Part shown: piece by piece, positions 49,653 through 59,735 of the stretch | How the letters are laid out: each line of letters begins with the position of its first letter | How positions within the stretch are numbered: the first letter of the stretch is position 1 | Assembly: GCF_006965445.1 (NCBI RefSeq) | Contig: NZ_CP041356.1 | Location: 2,294,001-2,358,000 of the forward strand | Length of the DNA: 64,000 nucleotides | Origin: Lactococcus protaetiae | GTDB taxonomy: Bacteria > Bacillota > Bacilli > Lactobacillales > Streptococcaceae | Direction of reading: 5' to 3' | Notes under the pieces: model-generated | What the model was told of the DNA's origin: nothing | Seen by the model: the letters and a program-made list of their open reading frames with translations, nothing else | Database searches by the model: none | Position numbers and translations under genes: made by a program

Positions 49653-50732
49653 AAATCGTCGAATCATTTTTCTCAATGGCTTCCCAAAGTCCATTAAGAT
49701 AGCTGGCGCCGAGTGCGCGGTCGTAGAGACCATAACCAGGGCGTCCTGTTTCACCCCAAATCATACGTCCGTGGTCAGGGCGGATATAGCCGTCAAAACC
49801 GTTGTCATACATGGCTTTGAGGATTTTATACATGTCAAGCGAGCCATATTCAGACTTGTGCGGTGCTTCGTAGAAATCTTTTTCACCACTTGGCAAAAAT
49901 TTGATATTACGCACGTGAGCAAATGGAATACGGTCACGTTTGACAAATTCTGCCATGATGCCATAAACGTCATTTGCTGGGTCTTCAGCGATTGAGCCTG
50001 TGCAAAGCGTAATCGCATTTGACGGGCTATCAACAACTTTACAAATCCAGTCCAAATCATCACGATTTTTTACGACACGAGGCAGACCAAACATACTGTA
50101 AGGTGGGTCATCAGGGTGAACTGCCATTTTGATGCCAACTTCTTCACAAGTCGGTATGATGGCTTTCAGGAAATAAGCAAAGTTTTCACGCAATTTTGCT
50201 TCGTCAACATTTTTGTAGGCGGTCAGTAATTTTTTGACTTCTGACAGCCGTTCAGGCTCCCAACCAGGGAGTGAAAATCCGCCGTCAGCGGCTTGCACGC
50301 GGTCAATGATTTCCTGCGGCTCAGCAGGAATATCATTTGCAATGAAAGCCATCGTCTGCGAGCCATCAGCCAATCGGTAATCCAAATCCGACTTGAGCCA
50401 GTCAAAGACGGGCATGAAGTTGTAGCAAATGACCTCAATCCCAAACTCAGCAAGGTTTCTGATGGTTGTCTTGTAATTTTCGATGTAGCGGTCGCGCGTC
50501 GGCAGACCAATCTTGATGTCATCATGGATATTCACCGACTCGATGACTTTAAGCTCAAGTCCTGCCGTTTCGATTTCTTCTTTAAGTGCTTTAATTCGCG
50601 CTTTCGGCCAAATCTCGCCTGCGGGAATATCCATAATCATCCCCACCACGCCTGTCACTCCTGGTACTTGGCGATGTCAGCAAGCTTGACCTTGTCAGCA
50701 TCATGCCCAAACCAGCGCATTGTCATTTTCAT
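49651..50732 (-). CDS. uxuA: Mannonate dehydratase (frameshifted as read)
   Basis: Dehydrates mannonate to KDG. It starts MKMTMRWFGHDADKVKLADI at 50732, three bases after the uxuB stop and with AAAGGACG inside the uxuB end. The frame fails near 50660 after DIAKY and resumes as GVTGVVGMIMDIPAGEIWP in the next frame; one added C at 50662-50663 (giving KYPGVTG) or one added G joins them. The rest is intact: AVHPDDPPYSMFGLPRV with metal His, LCTGSIAEDPAND, and PDHGRMIWGE near the end. Restored length is about 360 residues. Confidence 0.88.
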
Positions 50733-50735
50733 TTT

Positions 50736-52370
50736 TTAGTCGTCCTTTCCATGACCTGTCAGCGCTTTTTGCAAGGTCGCAAGCACTGCGCCTTTTCCTG
50801 TCAGCATTTGTGCGAAGTAAGTTTCGATTTTTCCAGCCAATCCTGTGGCGTACATTTCTTGTGGAAAGATAGATTTATTGCTCAAAATCGGTTTCAAGAG
50901 TTCTGACACATTTTCTGTGCTACCGTCAAATTTGACAGTAGCTAAGTCAGTCTGTAATTCGTCAAGTAATGGATCTGGACTTGGTGTAAATTTTGCTAAA
51001 TCATCATTTACGCCTGTCAGATAGCGGCACCAAGCCGCGATAACGAGCGGAATGAACTCTAATTCTTTGACTGAAAAACGTGGATTTTCAATATAATGCC
51101 CAATCGTCACGCCATAGCGCACAGGGATTTTTTGCGAAGTATCTGCTGCAATCCGCTGTGGTGTGTCCGGAATATTTTTATTCGGCAGGCGCTTTGTCAA
51201 AAGCTGGTCAATAAAATCGCGCGGATCAATGATTTTCGGATTTTTTACCACTGGTAAAGCTTCTCCATAACCTAGATTTTTAATCAAAGCGAGCAAATCA
51301 GGATTTGCCACTTCGTCTGCAATCGAATGATAATCCAACAAACAGCCAAACACCGCAAGCGCCGTATGCAGTGGATTAAGACAAGCTGTCACTTTCATCT
51401 GATCCGCATCATTGACAGTGGCACGGTCAGTCATGATGACACCAGCTTTTTCAAGCGCAGGGCGCCCATTCGGGAAACTGTCCTCAATGACCAGATAATG
51501 CACTTCCTCAGTATTGCCAAAAGGCGCGATATTCGTGTGTTTTGCCGTATGCAAGATTTCTGTATCTTCAAAACCAGACTTAGCGAGCAACTGACCAACT
51601 GTGTCAGACGGATTGGGCGTGATTCGGTCAATCATTGACCAAGGAAAACTCACTTTTTGTGGATTGATCAGATAATCATAAAAACCTTGCTCCACAATTT
51701 CATTTTCCACCCAGCCTCGCGCAATGGTCAGCACTGCTTCTTGCAACTTTTGACCATTTTCAGAAAAGTTGTCAGTGCTGACCATCGCAATAGGAAATTT
51801 TCCAGCCTTATAACGTGCATAAAGCAGGTAAGTGATTGCACCCATGTTCGTCACAGGTTTGCCAGCCCCTTGAATATCTGCAAGCGCAAGTGCCGTCAAA
51901 TTTCCCTGAGAATCACGAAGTGAATAACCCTTTTCTGTAATTGAAAACGTTGTAAACTGCAAGGACGGATTCTCAAAAATTCTTGTCAGCGCTGCCCAGC
52001 CCTCAATATTTTCAGCATTAAAATAAAAGCTATCCGCAACTGCCGCAATCAGTTCTTTGTCAAAACTGCCATCTGCCTTCATCGTGACTGACAAAAACCG
52101 ATTATCATAAGCATGATACATTTTTTCAATCACTTCATCATCATAGGTTTCTGCTACAATGACTCCTGCGTTCATTTCACCTTTGTTCAACAAATCCTGC
52201 GCAACAACGGCGTGGAAACAGCGAAAAAGATTTCCTCCGCCAAAATGAACCCATGTGGGATTTTCTGCCGCACGCTCGGCAATCTTCTCCTGGTCAAATA
52301 AAGGAACTTGAATATTAGCATTTTTAAACTCCTCTGCCTTCTCCAAGTAAGAATCAACCAACTTTACCAT
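50736..52370 (-). CDS. uxuB: Fructuronate reductase (mannitol dehydrogenase family)
   Basis: NADH-linked reduction of fructuronate to mannonate. 544 residues, intact. Polyol-dehydrogenase features: THVHFGGGNLFRCFHA-like nucleotide loop (about 39-54), AMVSTDNFSENGQKL (about 202), KVTACLNPLHTALAVFG (about 325) and the IKNLGYGE/RLPNKNIPDTPQRIA region. It is first in the operon. A consensus promoter, a palindromic operator and a cre-like box lie upstream (52454-52511). AAAGGAGAAAATC precedes the ATG. Confidence 0.93.
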   Translation of the reverse strand: MVKLVDSYLEKAEEFKNANIQVPLFDQEKIAERAAENPTWVHFGGGNLFRCFHAVVAQDLLNKGEMNAGVIVAETYDDEVIEKMYHAYDNRFLSVTMKADGSFDKELIAAVADSFYFNAENIEGWAALTRIFENPSLQFTTFSITEKGYSLRDSQGNLTALALADIQGAGKPVTNMGAITYLLYARYKAGKFPIAMVSTDNFSENGQKLQEAVLTIARGWVENEIVEQGFYDYLINPQKVSFPWSMIDRITPNPSDTVGQLLAKSGFEDTEILHTAKHTNIAPFGNTEEVHYLVIEDSFPNGRPALEKAGVIMTDRATVNDADQMKVTACLNPLHTALAVFGCLLDYHSIADEVANPDLLALIKNLGYGEALPVVKNPKIIDPRDFIDQLLTKRLPNKNIPDTPQRIAADTSQKIPVRYGVTIGHYIENPRFSVKELEFIPLVIAAWCRYLTGVNDDLAKFTPSPDPLLDELQTDLATVKFDGSTENVSELLKPILSNKSIFPQEMYATGLAGKIETYFAQMLTGKGAVLATLQKALTGHGKDD

Positions 52371-52453
52371 GATTTTCTCCTTTTCAAGATATGAGCTTGA
52401 CGCTCCATGTTCTAGAATACTTATATATCTTAAAATGCTTTACTCCTAAAATT

Positions 52454-52511
52454 GATATATCAGTTTTCCATTTACGAAAACTAGTATATTACTTTTAGAA
52501 AACGTTGTCAA
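52454..52511 (-). promoter_or_regulatory. uxuB promoter with GntR operator and cre box
   Basis: On the minus strand TTGACA (52506-52511) and TATACT (52483-52488) are 17 bases apart. An inverted repeat, ATATCAGTTTTC opposed to GAAAACTAGTATAT (52456-52488), covers the -10 box and start point, as expected for the divergent GntR regulator. AGAAAACGTTGTCA (52497-52510) matches the cre consensus except at its first base and overlaps the -35 box. Confidence 0.75.
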
Positions 52512-52559
52512 CCCTAATTAGATAAAATAAATTATTTTTTTCTCCTTATTTGCTTTTAT

Positions 52560-52588
52560 TTGACTTTGCGAAACCACTGCTCTATAAT
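52560..52588 (+). promoter_or_regulatory. Promoter of the GntR regulator, leaderless
   Basis: TTGACT (52560-52565), a 17-base spacer and TATAAT (52583-52588). The A of the start codon is the seventh base after the -10 box, the usual start point of transcription. Confidence 0.75.
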
Positions 52589-52594
52589 TACAGA

Positions 52595-53275
52595 ATGAAC
52601 GAATCGAATTTTAATCTACAGAGTCAGGCTTATAAGCAAATTATTGGTAAAATTCTACGAAATGAGTATATTCCTGGACAAAAAATTTCACAAAAAAGTA
52701 TTGAAAAGGATTTGCAGCTTGGACGCACGCCTGTTCGTGAGGCTTTATTGCGCCTGCGCCGTGATGGTCTTATTTATACTATTCCTCAATCTGGCACTTT
52801 TGTCACCAAGATTGATTTAGATGCCGCGATTAATGCGCGCTTCATTCGAGAAAATTTGGAACGTAAAATCGTTTATGAAGCTGCCAACACCGAAGATAAC
52901 CTTCTTTTATCACAGGCACGAGATGCGATAGCACTGCAGGAAAAATATGCTGCCAACGGTGAATACAATAAATTTTTTGAAGCTGACGAAGAATTTCACA
53001 AAACTTTTTATCTCACAACCAATCATGCACAAGTCTGGGATTGGCTTCAGACCATCAACACCCAGTTCAATCGTTTTCGTTGGCTTCGTTTGGCTATCTC
53101 TGAACTCCCTTGGAATACGCTGATTGAGCAACATAAGGAAATCCTAGATGCTGTAGAAAACCACGATCCAGAGCGCGCAGATGCCGCTGTAGCAAAACAC
53201 TTACACTTGATGTTTGAGGAAGAAATGACCGTACTGACTAGCTTCCCTGAATATTTTGACAATCTTCCAGAATAA
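52595..53275 (+). CDS. GntR-family (FadR/FCD) regulator, probable uronate repressor
   Basis: A 226-residue regulator. The winged HTH spans about 10-75, with YIPGQKISQKSIEKDLQLGR and then TPVREALLRLRRDGLI. The FCD ligand domain spans about 85-215, with EFHKTFYLTTNH and the metal-site His pattern EQHKEILDAV and AVAKHLHLMF. A TTG at 52550 is in frame but lies upstream of the promoter, so the ATG at 52595 is the start. No ribosome site precedes it; the message is probably leaderless. It is divergent from uxuB and is its likely regulator, similar in role to UxuR/ExuR. Confidence 0.88.
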   Translation: MNESNFNLQSQAYKQIIGKILRNEYIPGQKISQKSIEKDLQLGRTPVREALLRLRRDGLIYTIPQSGTFVTKIDLDAAINARFIRENLERKIVYEAANTEDNLLLSQARDAIALQEKYAANGEYNKFFEADEEFHKTFYLTTNHAQVWDWLQTINTQFNRFRWLRLAISELPWNTLIEQHKEILDAVENHDPERADAAVAKHLHLMFEEEMTVLTSFPEYFDNLPE

Positions 53276-53311
53276 AAAGCCCTGTCTAACCTAGTGACAG
53301 AGCTTTTTTAT
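53274..53311 (+). terminator. Terminator after the GntR regulator
   Basis: AAAAAGC-CCTGTCT pairs with TGACAG-AGCTTTTTT around a short loop, then T-rich. It abuts the stop codon. Confidence 0.85.
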
Positions 53312-53369
53312 CTTATTAGTCAGATTTATACTAATTCCACTTTAAAATCCGACAGAATTTTATACCACA

Positions 53370-53840
53370 GGTGTCCATTCGTTCTATCTCCACTTTGCTC
53401 CGCTGTCCGTTTGATTGCCATTTGACGTTGCCTCTATTCTTGTCACTTTAGTGACCTAGAGATAGAGGACAAATGTTCATCGGTACTTTAGTGCCTTACA
53501 GCCAATGCCTTTTGCTCTTGGGCTTTAGCCCCTAAGCAAACGGACAAATGTCCTATGGTCATGCGAAGCTAGCTGCTAAAGCAGCAAGAGCAAAAGTCAA
53601 AGCACCTAGTCGCAGTGGCAACCCACTAGGTGAAACAACTAGCATATCCGTTGCTGCTTTAGCGCCAACGGCTATCCTATAAAGTGGCAAGTTCAACTCA
53701 CAATTTGCTGAAGTGACAAGACAAATGGCGAGTGGCAACGCCTTTTTATCAGTCGCTTTAGCGGACAGCGGAGTAAAAGAGCGCTCTGAAGAACGATGCA
53801 CAGAGTGCGTGCCATAGCACCTTTTTTCACTAGAAGTTGC
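53370..53840. repeat. Large hairpin-mosaic repeat before the ribose operon end
   Basis: It contains TTGTCACTTTAGTGACC, GGTACTTTAGTGCC, GCTGCTAAAGCAGC, CCTAGT/ACTAGG, GCCAACGGCTATCCTATAAA and TCAGTCGCTTTAGCGGAC. Many blocks repeat those at 4640-5060 and 24151-24563. It lacks the family A ends. The open frame at 53559-53801 is an artefact. Confidence 0.8.
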
Positions 53841-53915
53841 GAAGCACTGTCAATCCTTTGTTGGTTTTGACAATGGATTAGCTATGGAAACTCATTTCAA
53901 ATGAAGTTTTAGCTC

Positions 53916-54890
53916 TCACCAGTTATGCTCACCTACATTATCTTTTGTAACAAGATAGATTGGTGAATTAATGGTTTTAGACACTTCTTTTCCTTGATAG
54001 TAATCATACGCAGCTTGTAGTGCCATTTCTCCTATTTTCGCTGGAGCTTGAGCTACTGTTCCTGTCACTGTTCCCGCCTTGATTGCATCGTGAGTTTCAG
54101 ATTCGCCATCAATCCCAAAAATTGCGATTTTTTGTCCTGTCGCTTGCACAGCTTTTGCCGCACCAAGTGCCATTTCATCGTTCTGTGCAAAGATGGCTTG
54201 AACATCTTTATGAGATTGAAGCATATTTTGTGTTGTATTCAACGCTGTTGTACGATCAAAGTTTGCAGATTGGCTTGAAAGTATAGTCAATCCAAGTAAT
54301 TTTGCTTCATCGTTGAAACCTTTTCCACGGTCAATGGTTGATGAAGCTCCTGGTGTGCCAGAAAGTTCTAGCACTTTAGCATGAGCACCAACAAGATCTT
54401 TCACTGCCTCAGCTGCCATCTTACCAGCTGCAACATTGTCTGAAGCAACCGTTGCCAATACAGTTCCACCATTGGAACCACGGTCCATTGCAATAACAGG
54501 AATATGAGCATTGTTCGCTGCATTGATTGCTGGTACAATAGCGTCAGAATCCACAGGATTAATCAAAATCGCATCTACATTTTGACTAATAAAGTTTTGA
54601 ATATCATTCAACTGTGTTGCTGAATCATTTTGCGCATCTGACACTGTGATTTTTGTATTATTCTTCTTTGCCATTGCCTGAATAGCATTGTCCATCGAAA
54701 CAAAGTAGGGATTATTAGTCGTAGAAATCGAAACACCGATTTTCAACTCATCTGGTTTTTTATGAGTCACTTGACTCGTTTCTTGCCCACCATCTCGACC
54801 AGGAATTCCGGTATAAAGGCTACAAGCTGCTAAAGTTGATACTGCAAAGGTTGCTAGTACAGCTAAGGTTATTTTCTTCATCAAATTCAT
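53916..54890 (-). CDS. rbsB: Ribose ABC transporter substrate-binding lipoprotein
   Basis: Binds ribose outside the membrane and delivers it to RbsC. 324 residues. A lipoprotein signal with lipobox STLAAC (Cys about residue 23) precedes a periplasmic-binding fold of type I: IGVSISTTNNPYFVSM, DAILINPVDSDAIVPAINAA, and AIFAQNDEMALGAAKA. It is last in the operon, 12 bases after rbsC. Confidence 0.95.
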   Translation of the reverse strand: MNLMKKITLAVLATFAVSTLAACSLYTGIPGRDGGQETSQVTHKKPDELKIGVSISTTNNPYFVSMDNAIQAMAKKNNTKITVSDAQNDSATQLNDIQNFISQNVDAILINPVDSDAIVPAINAANNAHIPVIAMDRGSNGGTVLATVASDNVAAGKMAAEAVKDLVGAHAKVLELSGTPGASSTIDRGKGFNDEAKLLGLTILSSQSANFDRTTALNTTQNMLQSHKDVQAIFAQNDEMALGAAKAVQATGQKIAIFGIDGESETHDAIKAGTVTGTVAQAPAKIGEMALQAAYDYYQGKEVSKTINSPIYLVTKDNVGEHNW

Positions 54891-54902
54891 CTTTAAATTC
54901 TC

Positions 54903-55847
54903 CTATTTGCTCCTTTTGCTACGAATCACATCAATCAAAACAGCAATCAGGATAACAATTCCTTGAATTACTTGTTGCCAGAATGCTGAAACACCGATGA
55001 TATTTAGTCCATTATTTAGTACACCGATGATTAAAACACCAATCATTGTGCCAAACATCCGTCCTTTACCACCCATCAATGATGTTCCACCAAGGACAAC
55101 AGCCGCGATTGCATACATTTCATAGCCTGATCCTGCTTGTGGTGTCGCAGAAGATAGACGTGAGGTAATAATCAGTCCAGAAATTGCTGACATCGCACCA
55201 GATAAAGTATAGATAGCAATTTTAACTTTATTAAGTTTAACTCCTGAGATATAAGCAGCTTTTTCATTTCCACCAAGAGCATAAACTGACTTACCAAAGG
55301 CTGTCTTATGTAGGACAATCCAGAGAATGATGAAAACAAGAATCATTAGAATGACTGGAAATGGAATACCAAGAAGATAGCCTTGACCGATATAAGCAAG
55401 GAAATAGCTATCCAAGTGTTTAGTAATCGGGTTCCCATTAGTAAAAACGAGTGTTGCTCCACGATAAACCATCTGAGTCGCTAAAGTTACGATGAATGGT
55501 GCTAATTTTCCGTAGGCAACCAAGGCACCGTTGACAGCTCCGAGAAATGCACCAATTAATATTGCACAAAGTACTGCCAACGGAATCGGCATTCCTTGAG
55601 CGATAAATCCTGCTGAAACTGCACTTGAAAGTGCTAAAATAGCTCCGACTGAAAGGTCGATGCCTGAAGTTAAGATGACAAAGGTCATCCCAAAAGCAAT
55701 AAAACCATTGGCAGTAACTTGCAAGAGCAAGTTTAACAGATTATTTGTTGTCAAAAAATTTGGATTGATAATGGTGATGACAATCATCAAGATAACCAGG
55801 GCAAGTAGGGTGGTTAAAGAACTGAATTTTTTCGATAAGGCTTTCAC
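54903..55847 (-). CDS. rbsC: Ribose ABC transporter permease
   Basis: A 314-residue permease with about eight to ten membrane segments. Family signature regions are FGMTFVILTSGIDLSVGAILALSS (about 51-74) and the loop MYAIAAVVLGGTSLMGGKGRMFGTM (about 240-264) that contacts the ATPase. It starts one base after the rbsA stop. Confidence 0.95.
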   Translation of the reverse strand: MKALSKKFSSLTTLLALVILMIVITIINPNFLTTNNLLNLLLQVTANGFIAFGMTFVILTSGIDLSVGAILALSSAVSAGFIAQGMPIPLAVLCAILIGAFLGAVNGALVAYGKLAPFIVTLATQMVYRGATLVFTNGNPITKHLDSYFLAYIGQGYLLGIPFPVILMILVFIILWIVLHKTAFGKSVYALGGNEKAAYISGVKLNKVKIAIYTLSGAMSAISGLIITSRLSSATPQAGSGYEMYAIAAVVLGGTSLMGGKGRMFGTMIGVLIIGVLNNGLNIIGVSAFWQQVIQGIVILIAVLIDVIRSKRSK

Positions 55848-57326
55848 TTATTTTCCTCCTGTGGCAAACTGCATGATTTTTTCTTGCGTCGCTTCTTCTT
55901 TAGTTAAAATACCTGATATTTTGCCCTCGTGCATGACGACGATACGGTCAGAAACTCCAAGGACTTCAGGTAAATCACTTGATACCATAATAATTGGCAC
56001 ACCACGTTCGGCTAGTTCATTCATTAGTTGGTAAATTTCTCTTTTGGCACCGACATCAACACCACGTGTTGGCTCATCTAAGATGAGTACTTTTGGTGCA
56101 ATTCCAATCCATTTAGCGAGGACAACTTTTTGTTGATTTCCACCTGAGAGACTAGCGACTGACTGTTCCTCATCTGTTGCTTTTACTTTGAGTCGTTCAG
56201 AGAGCGTTTTTACGAAAGTTGTAGCTGTTTTGTCATCAAATAGACCTCGATGAACAAAATCTTTGGTGCTTGGCAAAGTGATATTGTCTTTAATGCTAAA
56301 ATCTAGAACTAACCCTTCTTCCTTTCGGTCTTCTGTTAAAAATCCAATGCCTGATTGAATCGCTTGAGCTGGAGTTTTGATTTTCAATTTTTTACCATTA
56401 ACTCTGATTATGCCTGATTTTAGAGGGTCAATACCAAAGATTGCACGCATGACTTCAGTGCGTCCAGCACCCATCAGTCCTGCGAAACCTAAGATTTCAC
56501 CTGATTTTACTGAAAAAGAAATATCTGTGAATTTTTCGCCTGAGAGATGTTCTGCTTCAAAGACAAGTTCGCGAATTTCTGCTGTTTTCTCTGGATAATA
56601 GTCTGTAATTTCACGTCCGACCATCTTGCGAACAAGTTCGTCAACATTGGTTTCTACCGTTTTTTTAGTGTCAATGACGAATCCATCACGCATGACAGTG
56701 ACACAGTCTGTGATTTTGAATATTTCTTCCATACGGTGCGAAATATAAACAATTCCAACTCCTCTTTGTTTCAATCCATCAATGACAGAAAATAAACGTT
56801 CTGTTTCACGTTCTGTCAGTGCGGCTGTGGGTTCGTCCATGATTAATATTTTCAAGTCTGATAGAAAGCTTTTGGCGATTTCAACCATTTGTTGCTGTCC
56901 AACGGATAAGCCACCGATTTCTGCATCTAAATCAATACTTACACCCAGTTGCTCAAAAGCAGAACTCGCTTTTTTACGCATGGTTTTATTGTCTAAAAGT
57001 CCAAACTTTCCTTTTATTTCACGTCCTAAAAACAGATTTTCTAAAACTGTCATGTCTTTCCATGTGTTCATTTCTTGATGAATGAAGCTGATGCCAAACT
57101 GCTCGGCTTCTTGCGGATTAGTGAATAGTTTTGACTGTCCATCAATCGTAATATTGCCACCACTTGCAGGAAAAAGTCCTGTTAAAATGTTCATCAAAGT
57201 AGATTTTCCTGCACCATTTTCCCCCATCAGTGCATGAACTTCTGCCGAATTAATCGTCAAATCAATGGCTTCCAATACTTTGTTTGTGCCAAATGACTTG
57301 GAAATATTACTCATCTCGATTTTCAA
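55848..57326 (-). CDS. rbsA: Ribose ABC transporter ATP-binding protein
   Basis: Tandem ABC ATPase, 492 residues. The first domain has Walker A GENGAGKSTL (about 35-44), signature LSVGQQQMVEIA and Walker B LIMDEPTAAL. The second has a degenerate Walker A GLMGAGRTEV (about 281), signature LSGGNQQKVVLAKW and Walker B LILDEPTRGVD. The start appears to be a TTG at 57326, four residues before the first ATG (57314), since GGGGGTG lies 5-6 bases before the TTG. It overlaps the rbsD stop. Confidence 0.94.
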   Translation of the reverse strand: MKIEMSNISKSFGTNKVLEAIDLTINSAEVHALMGENGAGKSTLMNILTGLFPASGGNITIDGQSKLFTNPQEAEQFGISFIHQEMNTWKDMTVLENLFLGREIKGKFGLLDNKTMRKKASSAFEQLGVSIDLDAEIGGLSVGQQQMVEIAKSFLSDLKILIMDEPTAALTERETERLFSVIDGLKQRGVGIVYISHRMEEIFKITDCVTVMRDGFVIDTKKTVETNVDELVRKMVGREITDYYPEKTAEIRELVFEAEHLSGEKFTDISFSVKSGEILGFAGLMGAGRTEVMRAIFGIDPLKSGIIRVNGKKLKIKTPAQAIQSGIGFLTEDRKEEGLVLDFSIKDNITLPSTKDFVHRGLFDDKTATTFVKTLSERLKVKATDEEQSVASLSGGNQQKVVLAKWIGIAPKVLILDEPTRGVDVGAKREIYQLMNELAERGVPIIMVSSDLPEVLGVSDRIVVMHEGKISGILTKEEATQEKIMQFATGGK

Positions 57327-57720
57327 AGTGTCACCCCCGATTGTAAAATAATGTTTGAATACGGTGTATCTTCGCCTGTTCTGACCACTGCTTTTACATT
57401 GGTATTCATGGATTTAAGTTCTTCATGACTGACAAAAATAATTTCAACTTCTGACGAAAGTTTGTCAGTAATGCTAGCCAGCTGATCAGGATTATTTTCT
57501 TTGATTTCCTCGGCTAAAAATACTTTTTCAACCAGTACATTTTCTAGATAAATATCTAAAACTTCCTGAAAACTGGGGTTCCGTGCTTGAGCGCAAGGTC
57601 AATTTTTTTGATACTCTTTGGCACAGGCAGACCCAAATCTCCAATACAAACTTGATCCGTATGTCCCAAATCATCAACGATTTTGGCAAGTTCGCTATTT
57701 AATATTCCATTCTTTTTCAT
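57323..57720 (-). CDS. rbsD: D-ribose pyranase (frameshifted as read)
   Basis: Converts the pyranose to the furanose form of ribose before phosphorylation. It starts [20 protein letters not shown] at 57720, inside the end of rbsK, and runs to [10 protein letters not shown] followed by a stop. One extra C in the four-C run (plus strand GGGG at 57575-57578) gives [20 protein letters not shown] and continues to [18 protein letters not shown], a normal protein of about 132 residues that ends at 57323. Confidence 0.88.
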
Positions 57721-58600
57721 AATTTTTATGTTCCTTTATCACTTTTAATGTTGGCATACCACCTTGGGCACCAAACTTTTGGACGGACAGATGCGAAGCA
57801 ATGACAGCAAATTTAACACTGTCAGTTACTGACAAATTTTCTGTCAGTGCAAATCCAAAGGCTCCATTGAAAGTATCACCAGCACCAGTTGTATCAACAA
57901 CTTTCGCCTTTATGGCTGGAATGAGTTGGATTTCTTGTCCGTCATGGAAAGTCACACCAGCCACACCCAAAGTCACAATCAGCTTGTTGGGATATTTTGT
58001 CAGCACTGACGAAAGACTGTCATCAGGGAAAAGCGCTTTACATTCATGCTCGTTTGGTGTGATGTAGTCCACAAAATCAATCATTTCAAGGTCTGTTGGA
58101 CGAGCAGGTGCTGGATTGTAGAGTACTTTTACGCCATTTTCTCTACAAAATTTAGCGATAGCAAGATTGGTCGCGTGTGGAATTTCGTTTTGTAAGACAA
58201 CTAATTCACTATTTTTGATTATTTCCCAGCTTTCTTTTAGACTGTCAGTACTGACAGAATCATTGGCACCGGGAATGATGATGATGCGGTTATCCTCGTC
58301 AAAAAGTGTAATTTGAGCAATTCCTGTCATTTGTGGTATCGTTCCCACATTCTTAAAAAGAACAGCATTTTTCTCAAAATTTTCTGAAATACTCTGACCA
58401 AATGCGTCAGTACCTATTGCTCCAATCATATCAACCTCGTGAGGTGTCAACCTTGCCATTGCAATTGCCTGATTAGCTCCTTTCCCTCCTGGAACCATCG
58501 AAAACTCTTGACCAAAAACTGTTTCACCAGCTTCAGGAATACGCAGAGTGCGCGTTACCAAATCCATAGCAATACTTCCAACTACTGTTATTTTACCCAT
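57695..58600 (-). CDS. rbsK: Ribokinase
   Basis: Phosphorylates ribose. 301 residues. PfkB motifs: [14 protein letters not shown] (about 38-51), the ATP/anion-hole sequence [17 protein letters not shown] (about 238) with catalytic Asp. It follows rbsR with no gap and overlaps rbsD by 26 bases. CTGTCAGTACTGACAG lies inside the gene near 58242, coding SVSTDS. Confidence 0.96.
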   Translation of the reverse strand: MGKITVVGSIAMDLVTRTLRIPEAGETVFGQEFSMVPGGKGANQAIAMARLTPHEVDMIGAIGTDAFGQSISENFEKNAVLFKNVGTIPQMTGIAQITLFDEDNRIIIIPGANDSVSTDSLKESWEIIKNSELVVLQNEIPHATNLAIAKFCRENGVKVLYNPAPARPTDLEMIDFVDYITPNEHECKALFPDDSLSSVLTKYPNKLIVTLGVAGVTFHDGQEIQLIPAIKAKVVDTTGAGDTFNGAFGFALTENLSVTDSVKFAVIASHLSVQKFGAQGGMPTLKVIKEHKNYEKEWNIK

Positions 58601-59577
58601 TTATTTCCTCTTTCTTATCGTATCTCTTTCAACATAATGAACAGGAAGTTCAATTCTCTTTTTTTCTATTGGCAAATCATTTGCCATTTTATAAATCAAT
58701 TGTGCTGCTTCAAGCCCCATTTCATAAGCCGATTGATGAATCGTGGATAAAGCAGGATAGATAAACTGACTCATCTGTATATCATCATAGCCAATAATCT
58801 GAATCTCCTCTGGAATTTTTTTGCCCAAGCGATGAATTTCATGCATATATGCCATAGCATGAATATCAGAAGGAGCAATGATTCCATCAAAATCATTCTC
58901 CAAAGCAAAAACTTCTTTTGCTTCTTCTTGAATGGTATCAAAATCATAGCTCTTACTATAAAATTTCTGGAACTCTACTTTGGCTTTTTTCAGGTAAGAC
59001 ACACTTGCTTTGAAACGATTATTGATATTAGCCGCGGTGACTGGGCCACTTACTACGGCGACTTTTTTGCTTCCAGCATCAACCACAACTTTTGCAGCAA
59101 TTTCTCCCCTGACTCATTATCCGAGAAAACTCCAAAGTCACTCTTATGTCCTACACGGTCAACAATAACGGCTGGGATATCTAATTCAGGAAACTCTTCT
59201 TTAAAATCATGTGTTGTAATCACCCCAGCCGCATTACTCTGAATCAATACTTTGAGATAATCCTGCTCCAGTTGATTATCCTCACCAATGTTTCCCAACA
59301 TCACTCGATAACCTTTATCCTTTAAAAATTCCTCCACACCCTTTGCCAGCATTGGAAAAAAAGGATTAGAAATATCAGGTAAAAGTAATCCCACCAACTG
59401 ATTTTTCTTAGTTTTCAAGGATTGAGCTGAAAGATTAGGAATAAAATTTAATTTCTTAATTGCCTGCTCAACTTTTTTCTGTGCTTCATTGCTGATATAA
59501 CCATTTTGTGCGATATAACGCGACACCGTGGATTTTGACACACCAGCTTCTTTCGCAACTTGTTTTATCGTAACCAT
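58601..59577 (-). CDS. rbsR: Ribose operon repressor, LacI family (frameshifted as read)
   Basis: LacI-type repressor. HTH at residues 1-22 (TIKQVAKEAGVSKSTVSRYIAQNG), hinge LSAQSLKTKKN, then the ribose-binding core. The first frame derails after DNESG; the rest resumes as VDAGSKKVAVVSG. One extra G in the four-G run at 59106-59109 gives ESGGEIAAKVVVDAG and a protein of about 325 residues ending with HYVERDTIRKRK. It heads the rbsRKDACB operon. Two operator-like boxes lie upstream. Confidence 0.88.
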
Positions 59578-59648
59578 GAGCTCCCCAAGATATAATTAGA
59601 TTACAAATTTTCAAACTTCTAACGTTCAAATTTGCTGTTCCATGTTTA

Positions 59649-59692
59649 TGGGAACGTTCTCATATTTATGATTTTAATTGTACGCGTTTTCA
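59649..59692. promoter_or_regulatory. Two LacI/CcpA-type operators before rbsR
   Basis: TGGGAACGTTCTCA (59649-59662) and TGTACGCGTTTTCA (59679-59692) each match the cre consensus at all but one fixed position in one orientation. RbsR and CcpA bind related palindromes, so either or both could be the ligand. They lie 72-115 bases before the rbsR start. Confidence 0.6.
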
Positions 59693-59735
59693 TTTAATTT
59701 GTCAATCTTTTTTATGTTATATTTTAATGACAAAA

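Noticed and set aside
53559-53801. 80-codon open frame before rbsB
   Set aside because: Lies wholly in a mosaic repeat with modules shared by several intergenic regions.
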